From Lithospermum erythrorhizon (Eukaryota; Streptophyta; Magnoliopsida; Boraginales; Boraginaceae): a stretch of DNA of 64,000 bases. The stretch is taken from contig JADFUC010001002.1 of NCBI GenBank assembly GCA_019722365.1, forward strand, positions 29,184-93,183, read 5' to 3'. Below the pieces are notes generated by a model, which did no database searches, was not told where the DNA came from, and saw only the letters and a program-made list of their open reading frames with translations. The position numbers and the translations under genes are program-made. Positions 46,476-59,199 of the stretch are shown in pieces (position 1 is the first letter of the stretch; each line of letters begins with the position of its first letter).

Positions 46476-48965
46476 TTTAACGACCCGCCCGAATTCGGCA
46501 TGAGGTGAGAATCATTATAATTCGAGACACGAGTCACCGAGCCGATGGACAACTCGGTTTAAAGAGAACAACTAGTTTCGTCCAAAATTTGATTTCATTA
46601 AAGTTTCTCAAAAAAAATAGTTTTAAAATTTACAATCCGTCGGGTGATATCCCAACCAGCTTGACTCCATATATACATAACATATCCCAAAAAGGCATGA
46701 TGAAAATGCGATCGAGGCTACAACGGAGAATAAATCTTTGTATTAAAATACAAAATAATTGCCACAATGAAGGCTAATGTTTGAAAAGGAAAATACAAAA
46801 ATCAAAATTGGTTGACAATACATCAAAAAAATGAGGCGCTGAGGATCACCGACCACCGTCTTTCACTTTAGCACTCCCGGAGCAACTCTCCGATAGCCTC
46901 TTGGCTATTTAGCGACATCAACTTTAACACAAATGAAATCGCCCATAAGCGAAAAGGGGTGTAAGCGAAGCTTAGTGAAAACTTAACGAGGGGGGTGAAC
47001 TTAAGCCCATCTGAGCAGAGGCAGTCAATTATTAATAGTCAAATGAATAAGACATATATATATCCCAAACTACCCTAATAAGGTCATACAACGTAATTCC
47101 TAGAAGTCTCGGACATAACATATGGAGATATAATAGAAAGTTCAGGTAAACACGGAAATGCAGAGAAAGAACCAGGAACTCGGCCAGCGACTATAACTCC
47201 TGGTCATGAACCATCTATCTCGTATCCCCATGGCCCATACCAACCTCATCTTGCGTATGCCGATCCGTCTACACAACGAGGAATGGACGATCGATAATCC
47301 TGTACACTTTTTATATGCAGTATAAGGCCAAACCGCGCTTATACGGATATAAGGCCAGGCTTGTATACACTAAGTATAAGGCCAACCGCACTTATACACT
47401 AAGTATAAGGCCAACCACACTTATACACTAAGTATAAGGTCAATAGCGTCACATATCCTGCAAGGAAGGAGAGTCGCTAACCCACAATCATCTAGCTATA
47501 GGGTCGTATCCACAATACTTTCGAGTCATAAAGTCACGCATAACTCAACCAAATACTCTACTCCCAAACAATATTAAAGCACAGCTAAAACATCCCTTGT
47601 CGTAAATCAATCCATGACCGCCGACAAGATACGAGATATACCAAAAGTGCGAAACAAAGGCCGCAATACGGTCATAGATAAGGCCCATAAATCAGAAATA
47701 TAAGTTGGAGTTCAAGCTATTACTTACCTCAAAGCAATCTTTGCTTGAGAATATAATCGCATAATCATATCGTGGCTCGCCTGAATGAATCGCACATAAT
47801 CGTCTGACCATTACATGTATGCCGTTCTCAGCATGTCGTACAGCGTGTATTATGTTCACACATAATCATACCCTGATGACATGTTCTTTAATTAAAGAAG
47901 TAGTACATAAGGTAACACCGTGAGATAAGTACTCACCTCTGCCCAGCTACCTTAAAACTTCGCTTGAACCTGATCCACGATGCTTGCCCGCCACGATCGG
48001 CGCCTAACAAAACACCCGAGAGAAGTATGTCAGAAACCTACTCGTGCCTTGCGTTCTAGAAGATACATTATCAACTCTTAGTGGAGAGTATTTAAAAGCG
48101 GTCTGGCGGATAAAACGATGAATTAATAATCCGTCGAACACAATGATCGATTTCCAGCTAGAATTCCACGCTTATTACTTTAACATTTCATATCAAATTA
48201 TAGGTCATTATATTTAACCACCGATTCCATAATGAACAACCTATCTTTGCCAAAAGATCAATTATAACTCAACTTATGGATCGTACTTTTTCAACCTAAC
48301 TCTCCTTTTAATCAATTTTAAATCACCATTTTAACCTACATGATAACTTCTGATAAGGTGCCAATTAAACTCCACACACATTTAAAGTCTTATAAAAATA
48401 TCAACCAAAAGTCAAGTAAAACCTAGAAAAGAGTCGACCCAAAATATAACATCCTCAAAACGACCTCTAAACCAAAATTGCACTCACTTAGCCAACATTA
48501 TAGAACCCATGTAACCCAGAAATCATCATAAAAATTGAGTTATGCAAAGTAAACCGAAGTAAACCCTTAAGAAATCAACTAAACTCTATTTTCTTACCTC
48601 AAAATCGTAGGGAAGGATGTTGGGAAGCCTTAACAATCAACTTGAGCATCTTTATAAACAATAAAGTGATGAAATGGAAGAGAAAAATCTTGTTTTGCTC
48701 TCGATAAGTCTCGGCCAAGCTCTAAATGGAGGGCGAGTTGTGATATTTGTGTGAATAGTGAATGAGGAAACATCTTTACTTAACTCTTAAGTCATGAAAA
48801 CGCACGAGGTTTGTGCCCGAAAATAAAAGCGGGCTGAGTTATCAACGACTTAACAATCTAACCTTTCGAATTATCCCCGGCTACTACTAAATTATAAATG
48901 TAATTAGAAACAAATAAATTTTACGAATTAATATTATTATGAAATTAGCAGGAGCAGTTATTACA
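46476..48965 (-). repeat. 3' LTR of the gypsy element
   Basis: About 2.49 kb. On the minus strand it starts TGTAATAACTGCTCC at 48965 and ends near GGGTCGTTAAAA at 46476. It is similar to 61728-63720 through most of its length, including a 29-bp minisatellite and a conserved CGGCTCGGTGACTC-type block. The many small differences from the other LTR indicate age. Confidence 0.85.
47310..47450. repeat. 29-bp minisatellite in the gypsy 3' LTR
   Basis: Four to five units of CACTAAGTATAAGGCCAACC plus a CGCACTTATA tail. The last three are nearly perfect. Confidence 0.85.
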
Positions 48966-48980
48966 ATCTACCCTCCTAAT
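48966..48980 (-). other. polypurine tract of the gypsy element
   Basis: The minus strand reads AGGAGGGTAGAT directly before the LTR start TGTAATAAC, preceded by TTTCGAGGTCAAAATTTTATT. This is the classic 3' junction of Del/Tekay elements, where plus-strand DNA synthesis is primed. Confidence 0.85.
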
Positions 48981-49089
48981 AAAATTTTGACCTCGAAATT
49001 TGACAACCCAAACAACCAAAGAAGAATATATATAATAACACAAAATCAATACTGCATAAAATATTAGCAATGCTAACCGCATCTACTTT

Positions 49090-50089
49090 CGAAAAGTTGG
49101 AGTAATGTGGTTTCTCATCTCATCTCGCGTTCTCAAGTGGCTCCTCACCCATTGATTCCTCCGGGACTTTCCTTAAGGCCACTACCTTAATCTTCAAAAC
49201 CTTCTTTTTCGGTCAAAATTTCCACGGTGCTTTTTCCTGACGTGAGGTCCTCGCCGACTCACGGTGGAAAGAAACAGAATATGCGACTCGTCGGGATATA
49301 CTTCCTCAAAGCAGGGATACATGGAACACAGTATGAATCCTATCTAAGCTTCGGGTATGTAACCCGATAAGCCGAACTTGACTTCTCCCGAGGATCTCAG
49401 GTAATTAATACATATAACGAGGACTCAACTTCCTTTTCTCCCCAGGCAGCATCGCTCCCCACTTCCACGGGATACCACCGAGGGAACCTGCGGTCATGAG
49501 CCTCAAGCGACAAGTCTACTGCGTGATCGCATATTTCTTACGCATCTGAGCATCTCGGATCTTTCTTTGAATCAACCTGATCGCTCTCTTGGCTGTCGAC
49601 CAGCTTCAGGCAAGTAAAATTTCCTCTCTCTACTCTCACCTCGTTTCCAACAAATTGGAGTGCGACACCTACCTTGTCTGATGCCTCAAAGGTGCCATCT
49701 CGATGCTAGCATGGGCGCATTTGTAGGCGAACTATCTTAGACACAACTGTGGGCTCCCCGTTCCGGAGAAGTGAGAACCTGAGCCGGGCATGTCCAATGT
49801 CCGTATCATCCTACCGGTGCCCGATACATGCAGGGATGAAAAAGATATGTACTCGGCTACTCTAGTCCCCGGTGCCTCCACAGGAAACCCCTCCGGAACC
49901 TCGAAGTGAATCGGCGTCATGATCGAAATGATCGACACGGACAGATGCGACCTCCTTGTCGATCGCGTAGATGTTCGGTCTCTCGAAGCCCGTGCAATAG
50001 ATACGATGGGTATGAAATATGAAACCGACTTGATAACTTATCCTGACCTTTAAATCCGTGTAATAAGCACCAAATGTCTAGGAAGCGTA
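49090..50089 (-). pseudogene. gypsy integrase C-terminal half and chromodomain-like tail
   Basis: This continues the integrase after the copia insertion. Frameshifted blocks include RFTSRF (about 49915-49895, the second part of the integrase core), a HVSMLRKYIPDPSH-like block surviving as ALRKYIPTS (about 49320-49295), and a chromodomain-type end with EREM (about 49140-49120) after a VEILTEKEGFED segment. The family uses this tail to direct insertion to heterochromatin. The tyrosines and tryptophans needed for chromodomain binding cannot be judged because of decay. Confidence 0.72.
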
Positions 50090-51084
50090 TATTTAGAATC
50101 TAGTATGAATTTAATTGTGATGAACACGATTCATACGTCCAGGATCTGAAATAATGTAAATTAATCTAAACATGAATTAATAAATGTATGAATAAAAGAT
50201 TCTTACATTGCAACGGAAGCGGATTGAACCCAAATCCCCACGGAGTTCCTCGCGTGAAAGCCCGCTTCAAAGATCTACTCGATGGTTGTTCAACAGAGAA
50301 AAGATGACCTCTAGATTGCTGACCAAAATAGACACGAGCAGACTTGCTAGAGTTTGAGGATGAGGTGGAAGAGAAAATCTTCCAGTCCGGCAAAGGGAGG
50401 CGGCACTTTGAGAGGAGGTGGGAGGTTTTTTTATGATTCTAATGTCATGAAATCCCCTCTTAAATACGAGTCCCAAAATTCCTTTCGTTAATGACTCGTT
50501 AAGAAAAACGGTTTAACTCGTTAACTTAATTAGACAGTATGAGCCTCCCAATTAAATAATGAGTTACTAGTGAGTTGTTCTATTTTAATTAGCTTAAAAA
50601 AAAAAAAAAGAAAGAGAAGTCAATTAAAATACTAATGAGAGTCCTTATCGAATAATTTTCAAGTTGTTAAATCGATCTCGGTGCTTAATTGATTAAACTT
50701 GCAGTTTAACAATTGATGTTCTCAACATATATATTTGACAAATATATAAATATTTGAAATACATTTCTCGATATACAAATCTCGTTTAATTTCATTCATG
50801 AAATATTATTCGAATATAAATTTTATGTGTGTGACGCCCGGTACCGAGATAATAGTAGTTGTATAATAATAATAATTTACCAATTACTATTATTATAACG
50901 ATAATAGTAAGATCATGATAAGCTCGCCAACCCTTAAATTATCATGAGAACCAGCGCTGGTAAGATACCGTTACTAAGGTGAACACTAAGTTACAGCAAT
51001 CACGTTTAACCCGGCCGTTAAATGAATTGATACACAATTTTATAGCGGACACAATAAAGGAATCGAATTCTCATTGATTTAAAA
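50090..51084 (-). repeat. 3' LTR of the nested copia element (family A, subfamily II)
   Basis: It matches 57178-58153 along its whole length, including CGAGTCCCAAAATTCC, the ATATATTTGACAAATATAT block and the shared ends. An A-run at about 50596-50608 is private to this copy. Confidence 0.88.
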
Positions 51085-51879
51085 CTCCCCTTTGCCGCAG
51101 GCGATTATATGATTCTTTATCGCGTCTATAGTGGTAGCCTAACCATAAGTGTGTCGTGAAAGCATATGACTTTCTTTACTCCAGTATGAACTAAATAAGC
51201 ATTTATGGCGTCCCAGAAACCAATCAGTACCAAATGTGTGAGAGGCTTGAGATCTTCCTTGTATATCAAGGATGGATAAATCATTTCCCCGATATATCGA
51301 CATCTATCGCTATACCATTGTGACCCAATATGCGTTATAATCCCCAGCTTAGGCGAGCGTTTGGTCATAGTCCAATCTGAGCTTATATAACACAGAGATA
51401 GTTATATATCGTAGGTCTAGAATTGTCGGGCCTAAAATTCTAAATAAATATCATAGAACTGAGATATACGTATCACCATGTAATTCGTTCGGTCGTACGA
51501 CTCTGAGTGCGGGCCGGCGGGCATTTGTATTGATCTAGTGCGCAATCTAGCATTGATCGATCTTGATCTGTCGAAACACCATGTTAAGTCATATAATTCT
51601 TGTCGTCTAACTATCGGCGTCGGCCAGGCCATTTATCACCATGTTTAGGCTTGAAAAGTACTCATCCCTTGACCGTGTCGGCCTCTGCAGAAAATATAAT
51701 TCTTTAGGATTTTAGCTTTTCCTTCATCGGATACAATACATACTTATATTATATGTAAATTTAAACATATAGGCCCAGTAAACAAATATACTATAGAATA
51801 TAAGAAGCATGATATTCGGAATGTTGTTTGTTCATACTTCTGATAGATACATCTTAACAAGCAACTTTAACACCGGCTG

Positions 51880-52240
51880 GAGCATTTGTCTAAGACTGTG
51901 TTCAGCGCATGCTCATCGTACTTTTGCACGATCTAATTGAGTTTGATGAGAAATTCGGCAGTCAGCCTCATTGCTACTACATGCTTTGATATACCTCTAT
52001 TAATATCTAATTAGGTGATACTTTGCAGATGCGTCTTGGATTTGTGATATTAACCGGGGTTCTTTAGCAGTATCGCCCGATATTATCACAAAGTAACTCC
52101 ATTTGGTCCCTGATGCTAGGTACTACACAACTCGGTCACAATTTCTTAATCAGTAACTTCTTTAGCGGCTTGAACTGACTGCGATGTACTCAGATTCTAT
52201 GGTAGAATCGAGCGATGCCTACCTTGGAACTCCTCCAGAG
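51880..52240 (-). pseudogene. copia RNase H domain of the nested element
   Basis: Across frames the minus strand reads ESEYIAVSS (about 52180), then AKEPR and AKYHLI (about 52070-52015). These are remnants of the ESEYIAASEA, AKEPRSHQKSKH and RRYHLIREI blocks of copia RNase H. The central acidic residues cannot be verified because of frameshifts. Confidence 0.65.
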
Positions 52241-52599
52241 ATCTTTGCTCATTGTTGAAAGGACAAAACACACTTTGATTGGGAGCGATAGTCGTCTCTG
52301 TGGTTGGCTGGCGTCGGTGTGCCGGTGACTATTTCGTCATCTGCGTATACCCGAAAGCATCTTGGTTGCTTTCTCGGATAGTTCAAAGTGCACTTCCTTA
52401 CCGCCAATCTGGTGGTTATACGGATTGGCTTGGTATCTCTTGGTCATACTGATGCGTAAGACACATGATTACAGTGCATGCGTGGCATCACGTGATGGAT
52501 CCTATAGGCGAAGCGTGAGTGCGTCCCGTTTGTTCATCTCGAGCTTTGGTAGTGGGACACATTGCTCTGTGAGTTGAACTCCATGTCTCGTGGGAGATT

Positions 52600-53020
52600 A
52601 CCCTTCTTGATTACTCGTGTTGAACTGCGGTACGCATTCACGTAGGTATCGACAAGATCCCGTCGACCTACGGCCCGATCTCGATGGTCTTTATTCTGGC
52701 TATATATTTGTTTCGCCTAAGTCCTTCATTGAGAAATATTTACACATTAATCCTTGGCCGGGATTCGGTAACTCGTTGTTTCCGATGATAAGTATATACA
52801 TCGACATACGGACTATGAATGATACGTAACTCCAACACGCTGCTTTGTATACACAAGATTCTTCTTACGTTCTTGATGAAACCAAAATCTTTAATTGATT
52901 CATCAGCACGTGAATTCAATAGCGGGATGCTCTTGCAGACCATAAATGGACCTTTGCAGCTTAAATGCACTTCTTGGAGTCCTTGAGTTATGTAAACTTT
53001 GGAGGTTGCACCATATCATC
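52600..53020 (-). pseudogene. copia reverse transcriptase of the nested element
   Basis: The block SRADESIKDFGFIKNV (52970-52870) matches the copia segment following YGLKQ. The catalytic YVDD reads YVDV at about 52805-52795. Remnants of the MKDLGEA and YILGIKI blocks (LNEGLRR, YIARIKTIEI) follow at 52740-52680. The enzyme cannot be active. Confidence 0.75.
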
Positions 53021-53499
53021 CTCATAAATTTCCATTCGAGGCCGGTCTTTACATCCATTTGCCATATTTCATGGTCATGAAATGCAGCACAAATTATCGG
53101 ATGGATTTAAGCATAGCCTTGGCGAGTAGGTTTCGTCGTAGTCAGTGAAGCTTTGTTTGAAGCGGCACTACATTGGAATCTAACTTTGAAAACATCGGCG
53201 TTCCGTCTTTTATGTTTCTTCTTAATGCATTTACATTCAATAGAGGCGAACCCCGTTTGGTAAATCCAGCAGGACGAGCCTTGTTACATTTGCCAGAATC
53301 CCGTGCCAGTTGCGTAGCTATTTGCGTTTGTCGGCATCCTTGCTATTTATCGCTTCTTTTTATAAGAAGTGGGCTCGTCGCTTTCAATGATGAAACTTCA
53401 CCATGCAGCTACGGTTCGTGGCGATCACGTTGGATCTCCCGAGGGTTGGTTCTTGCATGACTTCACGTGGATGAAGAAGCTGAATCTTACATGAAAGAA

Positions 53500-54598
53500 T
53501 GTGCCCGATTCTTGTGAATGCGTCGGATATGCATTAGATGCGCCGATATTGACCATCCAACTTGAGCTTCATCGAGAGATGAACACCATTACTTCTAATC
53601 ATACGGAATGATATTCCTTTTCAGAGGCATCACAATGTAACGTAGAAGATTCTATTCTCAAATGCTTTAGGTAGAGTAGTAACCAAGCTGTTTCCTTTGG
53701 ATATCCTAGCAAATAGCATTTACTGATTTGGGCGCAAGTTTATCCTTTGTTAATCTCTTAACATAAGCTGACCCCAAATCTAAGAAAACAACTTGGGAAT
53801 CTCCCCGAACCAGGTTCATGGGGAGTTTTCTCTCTTGACTTTTGTTGGACATCATTTAAGGTAAGTGTCGCTTTAGATTGCATATCGAGTGCTTGGTAGA
53901 TCGGACATCATGGGCTGACCATATCAAGAGGGTTCGATTTCTCCTTCAGACACGCCATTATGTTGTAGGCGTTCTGCCGGGGTGAGTTGTGAAAGCAATG
54001 CCCTTTTCTAGATGAGTATTGAACTGCATTGACTCAAATATTCTCCACCTCTATGAGACGGAGAATCTTTATTGTCTTATTCAATTGGTTTGTACTTCAT
54101 TTGGAACTCCTTGAATTTCTCCAAGGGACTTGTGTTTGTGTCTGGGTAGATACACAAAGCGAGTATCTATTATGTCTAGCTCGATGAAATGAAATGAAGT
54201 AATTATAACCACCTCTTGTAGATGTGTTCATTGGCCCCACATACATCGGAGTGTATGATCCCAATAAATCAGCACCCGCTCATTAGTCGGTGAAGGGTGA
54301 TTTAGTCATTTTTCAAGCAAGATTCATATAGTATGATTCATGTCCGAAACCTTCAAGTATCCCCGGAGTGGAGTTTCTTGATTCGGTTCTCGTTAATATG
54401 ACCCAATCTGCAATGCCATAGGTATGTTTGGTTTAAGTCATTAGGCTTATTCCGTTTTAAGTTTATGTTATATGACTCAATCATCATGTCTAAAACGAAT
54501 AGACCATTTTGAAGGGAGGCGGTACCAAATACTACCCCATTCCTGGTGATCCTAAATTCATCGGGATCTATTGAAAATGAAAAACCATCATTATTCAA
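53500..54598 (-). pseudogene. copia GAG-preintegrase and integrase of the nested element
   Basis: The 81-codon frame 54598-54353 is the GAG-preintegrase domain (GLFVLDMMIESYNI, LNQTYLWHCRLGHINENRIK), which contains the His residues of the HHCC zinc site. From 54330 leftward the minus strand continues KMTKSPFT, VGPMNTSTRGGYNYFISF, as in the start of the copia integrase core. The DDE residues are lost to frameshifts beyond about 54150. Confidence 0.82.
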
Positions 54599-55339
54599 AA
54601 CAAAAATAGAAATAATATTCCTGCAAATTGCAGGTACATAGTAAGCAGGAAACTGAAGTTCAAAAGCAGAGGCCGGTGGGCAAATTTAAAGCGATGGATC
54701 TACTACAGACGCGACCGTGCCGTTCCCATACGTAGATCCATCTCCCCCTCTTTCAGTCTTCTACTTGACTTGGGATTTCACACATATTATGACAAATATG
54801 AGAACATGACCGGTGTCTAAGCGCCTGATAGAATTAAGTTGTACAGCTTCAATAACGCCATACCTTTAGGCTTGGTGTTTATTAAACCATTTTCCTATCT
54901 CGGTTGAATTTCCTGGGCCACTTTCCGGTGACCCTTGAGTTCTGATAGTGGCGGATGTATTGCGAGACACCACCTTGCACATTCTGACGTTTACCGCTAG
55001 AAGGCACGTAGTAGAAGCGGAAGGCCTGCTTCATTCATATCCACAAATTCATTAGCGTCAGCCAATGGTTATTTGTTTATGAATCTCGGCGAGGAGCTTG
55101 ATGGGCACCCCTGTACACCGCTATAGCCTTTGATGTAACTCGACATATCGACTAAGCGAGATCTCGTAGTGATAAAGAACTCTAACTTGGGGCTATACGC
55201 ATCTGAGATACGCACGCTTGGCGAATCCATCACCTCAGTGCGCAATCGGCCCCATCGTATTTTGGCATGCGTCAGTAGAGCACGAAAAGTTTGATATTTC
55301 TCGTAATGCACTTGCGCTCGCCGATTCACTCGAAACTTA

Positions 55340-56110
55340 ATAGATGTATTTCATGATACTTTTCGTCATACAGGCACGAAACTTCGGCTCCATCCGAGTA
55401 AGCATAAGACGCCGCATTTAGGCGTCGCTTCTTACATGCGGCTTCGTATTTCTTCGGCGTGCATCGGTGTCCCCGGGGAAAGGTCTTATAGAATTCCTTT
55501 ATCTGAAGGCATTATTCAATCGTGCAACTTGAAGACAACCTTCAACTCACGAGACCACGTGTGCCATCATCCTGACGGCGAGTTAATGTAGTTTTGAAGC
55601 GAGTTCTAGGATGAGTGTGTGGTAGCCATTATAATTCTACAAGAATAAATTAAATAAAAACCAACCCAGACTCGGTGAACTATCATACTAAACACTTACA
55701 AATAAATTGTAAAGTAAAATACTTAATACTTCAAATCTCGAAATATATTATTATCGAGACCTATTATACTTAAATCCAAACGGCGACACTTCGCATTACA
55801 TTTTGAATTCGGTATAATAGTAGGTTATCGATAGATTATGTAAACTAAATAACTCTTATTATTAAATCGACATACTATTTAGATGCTAGAAACTTGTATA
55901 CCGACAAACCGGTTAAGCATACCAATTAAACCAAATTACTTGGAATGATCATCTGCCGAGCCCAGCAGCGTTAGTGGAAATCGACTTCAACGTGATGATC
56001 CATTGTCAAATCAAAGTGCAAAGCTGTAACACACTGCCCGTCGCGGTGTATTCGGATAATGCAACCGATTCCCCAACTTTAAAATTGGCTTGATACGTTG
56101 CTTAAATTTT
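55340..56110 (-). other. leader and decayed gag region of the nested copia element
   Basis: The stretch 55790-56100 is similar, in reverse complement, to 4440-4800 of the element at 2115-10106 (CCGGTTAAGCATACCAATTA, GATGATCCATTGTCA words). A gag should follow at about 55600-54600, but no gag block could be read with confidence. Confidence 0.5.
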
Positions 56111-57177
56111 AAATTGGTGAGATTATTATTACTGCTTTTATTTTACAATGCGGTTGCAGCATAATCAACCATATGTACAACATGAAAAATAAAACCAAAT
56201 GTCATTTCAGAAGTATGATATGACCACAAACTATTACATTTTCAAAACTTGAAAACTAACATTTGGCCACTATTCTGATTTAACAATAGGAGTCTCACAA
56301 ATAAATGTGAATTACAATTCAAATACACTAATCCCAACTTAGGCAGAAATAGAGCTTTGTGGGAGAAACAAAAATTAGATAAAATAAAATAATATGACTC
56401 AGCGAATTCGTATCTGTGTCTGATGCATAGGAAAAATATAGGTCATATCAATGCACCTCCGTTTCCATTCGCGTATTATATGTGGGCAAAACATTAAAAC
56501 AAATAAATGCCTTAATACATATATTAAAAAGGGAAATAGAAAATAATTGTGTTCATAATTGACTAATTAATTACCCGCTATATTTACAGAATTAATTTAT
56601 CAATTAATGTAAATTTTAATTTAAATATATTACACATGATTAATGGTAATTATTACTGATAGTACCAACCTCTTAAATTATGGAATAATTACTTACAAGT
56701 AATTAACTCCAAAATTTAAAATTTAAAATTATCGTAAATATTTTGAAATTATCGATTAATGAAAATAATTTTGAAAGGGAAATATAAATCAAATTTAATG
56801 CCGACAAGATATATATTCAATCGTCTTAATGACAATATTTATGATTTAACATTTAAAACCCGAAATTAATAATTACCCAATAAATTTTAAAACAAAATTA
56901 ATTACATAAATCGTTTAGGGTTTCTAAAGCGGACGACGAACTTGATAGCGCGATACTCCGGGCCGCGCGGCGGCCTGAGCCGGCCGGTTACTTATAATGC
57001 GACGATGAACTCGTCCGGTGGCTGGGCGTGCAACATATATAAAATGGGTTGATTTTTTTCATATTATATATTCATGTTGAATATATAAATCATGAAATAA
57101 GAGAAATAATGCTAACTATGTCGAGAACAAATCAAAACTAGATAAAAATACATTAAACTTGAGTAGGCTGCGAGATG
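56110..57177 (-). other. 5' untranslated region of the nested copia element
   Basis: AT-rich and non-coding. At its right edge the minus strand reads ATCTCGCAGCCTACTCAAG, a degenerate primer-binding site that aligns with ATGGCCTCAGAGCCTACTCAAG of the 2115-10106 element. Confidence 0.6.
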
Positions 57178-58153
57178 GTAGAATCTAGTATTAATTTTAT
57201 CGTGATGAACACAATTCATACATCAGTTCTCAAAATAATGTAAATTAATCTAAACATAAAACACAAAATGTGTGAATGCGGGAATTCTTTACATTGCGGC
57301 GGAAGCAAATTAGACTGATCCCCACGAAGTTCCTCGCGTAAGCCCGCTGGATCTCTCGATGGTTGTTCAACACCGAAAAAGATGTCCTCTGGGTGCACCA
57401 GGGAAAGGCAGGAACTTGAGCTTGCCCAGGGTTGAGGATGAAATGAGTGGAAGAGAAAATCTTCCAATTCACGAGGAAGGGGGCGGCACATTGGAGAGTG
57501 GGAGGTTTTTATGATTCTGTGTCATGAAAAACATAATCCTCTTAAATACGAGTCCCAAAATTCCCTTTCGTTAAACAACTGGATTAAGAAATCGGTTTAA
57601 CTCGTTAGCAATTAGGCCAGGTTATGAGCCTCTAATTAAATAATGAGTTACTAGTGAGTTGTTCTATTTTAATTAACTTAACAAGTCAGTTAAATACTAT
57701 GATCCTTATCGAATAAGCTTTATCAGTATTAAATCGATCTCAATTAAGCTTAATTGATTAAACTGCAGAAGTTTAACGATTGATGTTCATCGACATATAT
57801 ATTTGACAAATATATAAATATTGAAATACATTTCTCGATATAAAGAATCTCGTTTAATTTCATTCATGAAATATTATTAGAATATCATTCTATGTGTGGC
57901 TTCGAGATAATAGTAAGTTGTATAATAATAATAAACAGGCCAATTACTGTGTATAACGATTAATAGTAAGATCCTGTAATACATTTCATAACCCACTAAA
58001 TTATCGCGAGAACCCACACACTAGTAATATACCATTACTAAGGTGAACACTAAGTTCTAGTAATCACATTTAACCAACCCGGTAAATGAATTGATACCTG
58101 ATTGGCCTTGACGGGCACAATAAAAAGGGAATCGATTCTCAATTGATTCAACG
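57178..58153 (-). repeat. 5' LTR of the nested copia element (family A, subfamily II)
   Basis: On the minus strand it starts (C)GTTGAATCAATTGAG at 58153, the first T of TG having mutated, and ends CTAGATTCTACCA near 57178. It contains the same landmarks as the 3' LTR. Confidence 0.88.
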
Positions 58154-58650
58154 GCCAAACCACGAAGTCCATGGTGATATTCTCCCGTATACACTCGAGG
58201 AATAGGAAGAGTCTGCTTGAGCCAGGATGTCTATTAACAGAAGCCTTCGCCTCTTGACAAACCAAGCACTTTGCACGAGCTTCTGCGTCTGCTCTTAATT
58301 TCACGGCGCTGATATATCGACCTCGAATCAAAGATACGTCTTTGTGCTGCCGGGTGTGCGCTATAAGGAGTATTGAGCCTCGTTAAGAATCACTTCTCGG
58401 CTCATCCGAATACGGTACACACAATCTGCCGCCGTCCTCGAGCTCCCTTTCGCAATCGGCCAGTGAAATCGTCGACCGGGTTCACCGGGTCCCTGCGATA
58501 GCTTTTGCGGTCTACCGTCCCATTTGCTACAATTCTAGATTCGATCCACAAGCGGTGGTCGAACTCGTATGGCGAAAATCTCTCCATCGCTACCAGCATC
58601 CAGCCGACTCTAGGCTGACATCTCTGTGTCCTTTGATTTCTCTTCCCCAC
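58154..58650 (-). pseudogene. gypsy integrase N-terminal half
   Basis: The 58331 frame reads AKCLVCQEAKA (second half of the HHCC zinc finger), then ENITMDFVV, the start of the gypsy integrase core. The protein is cut here by the copia LTR. It resumes at 50089 with residues that fit the following VDRLTKSAHF region, so about 8 kb were inserted between neighbouring codons. Upstream frames (58650-58402) hold a decayed RNase H-integrase linker. Confidence 0.82.
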
Positions 58651-59100
58651 CAGTAGCGTCGGCCTCTTGCATTTGCGCTGGATGGTACTCGATAATCAAG
58701 TCATAATAAGCTGATGAACTCCATCACCTCCCTCTTGCCTCAAATTCAAATCTCTACGTCGGGAGATATTTCAAACTCTTATGATAGGTAAAATGTGGCA
58801 TTTAAGCCCATCTTGAAGGTGTCTCCCGCAATTTCAACGCGAAGACTATCGCCGTAGCTCGAGATCATGGGTCGGGATAATTCTTCTCGTGATTCCTCGG
58901 TGTTGGGAAGCGTAGGCAATCACGCTTCCGTGCAAGTAGAGCGCTGATCACGATGCGAGCGTTACTGAGATCACACGTAGCCCTCCAGGCAGACGGTATC
59001 GCTAGCAGCTGAAGCGATCAACTGCAGCTGTGCCGTAGCGTCCTCTGATCATCATCCCAAATGGAACCCTTTTAAAGTCCAGCTTTGGTCAATGACGTCG
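58650..59100 (-). pseudogene. gypsy RNase H domain
   Basis: Fragments in several minus-strand frames match the RNase H order of Ty3/gypsy polyproteins: a PTHDLEL-like block (about 58880-58860), a SLKYL block (about 58770) and a LDYRVPSSANA remnant of DYDCVIEYHPGKAN (about 58710-58680). The region is heavily frameshifted. Confidence 0.62.
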
Positions 59101-59199
59101 CGATCAAAGAAAAGTCCTTGATGGATCTCTGTAATAACTTGGTAACCCCAAAAACTCTAACCTCGGTCCATATTGTGCAGGGGCCGCTCAGTGTTCACG

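Larger units (their letters stand above)
50090..58153 (-). mobile_element. full-length Ty1/copia element nested in the gypsy integrase
   Basis: Two family A (subfamily II) LTRs of about 1 kb, 57178-58153 (5') and 50090-51084 (3'), bound about 6.1 kb of internal sequence. It carries a degenerate primer site beside the 5' LTR and a polypurine tract (GGCAAAGGGGAG on the minus strand, 51085-51097) beside the 3' LTR. The leader at 55790-56100 is shared with the element at 2115-10106. Blocks for GAG-preintegrase, integrase, reverse transcriptase and RNase H occur in copia order, all frameshifted. No clear target duplication remains (AAGCG on the left, GCCAA on the right). Confidence 0.88.

Noticed and set aside
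46334..46552. 72-codon minus-strand frame crossing the gypsy LTR left edge
   Set aside because: It spans the CACTA-gypsy junction and continues into LTR sequence, so it is a chance frame.
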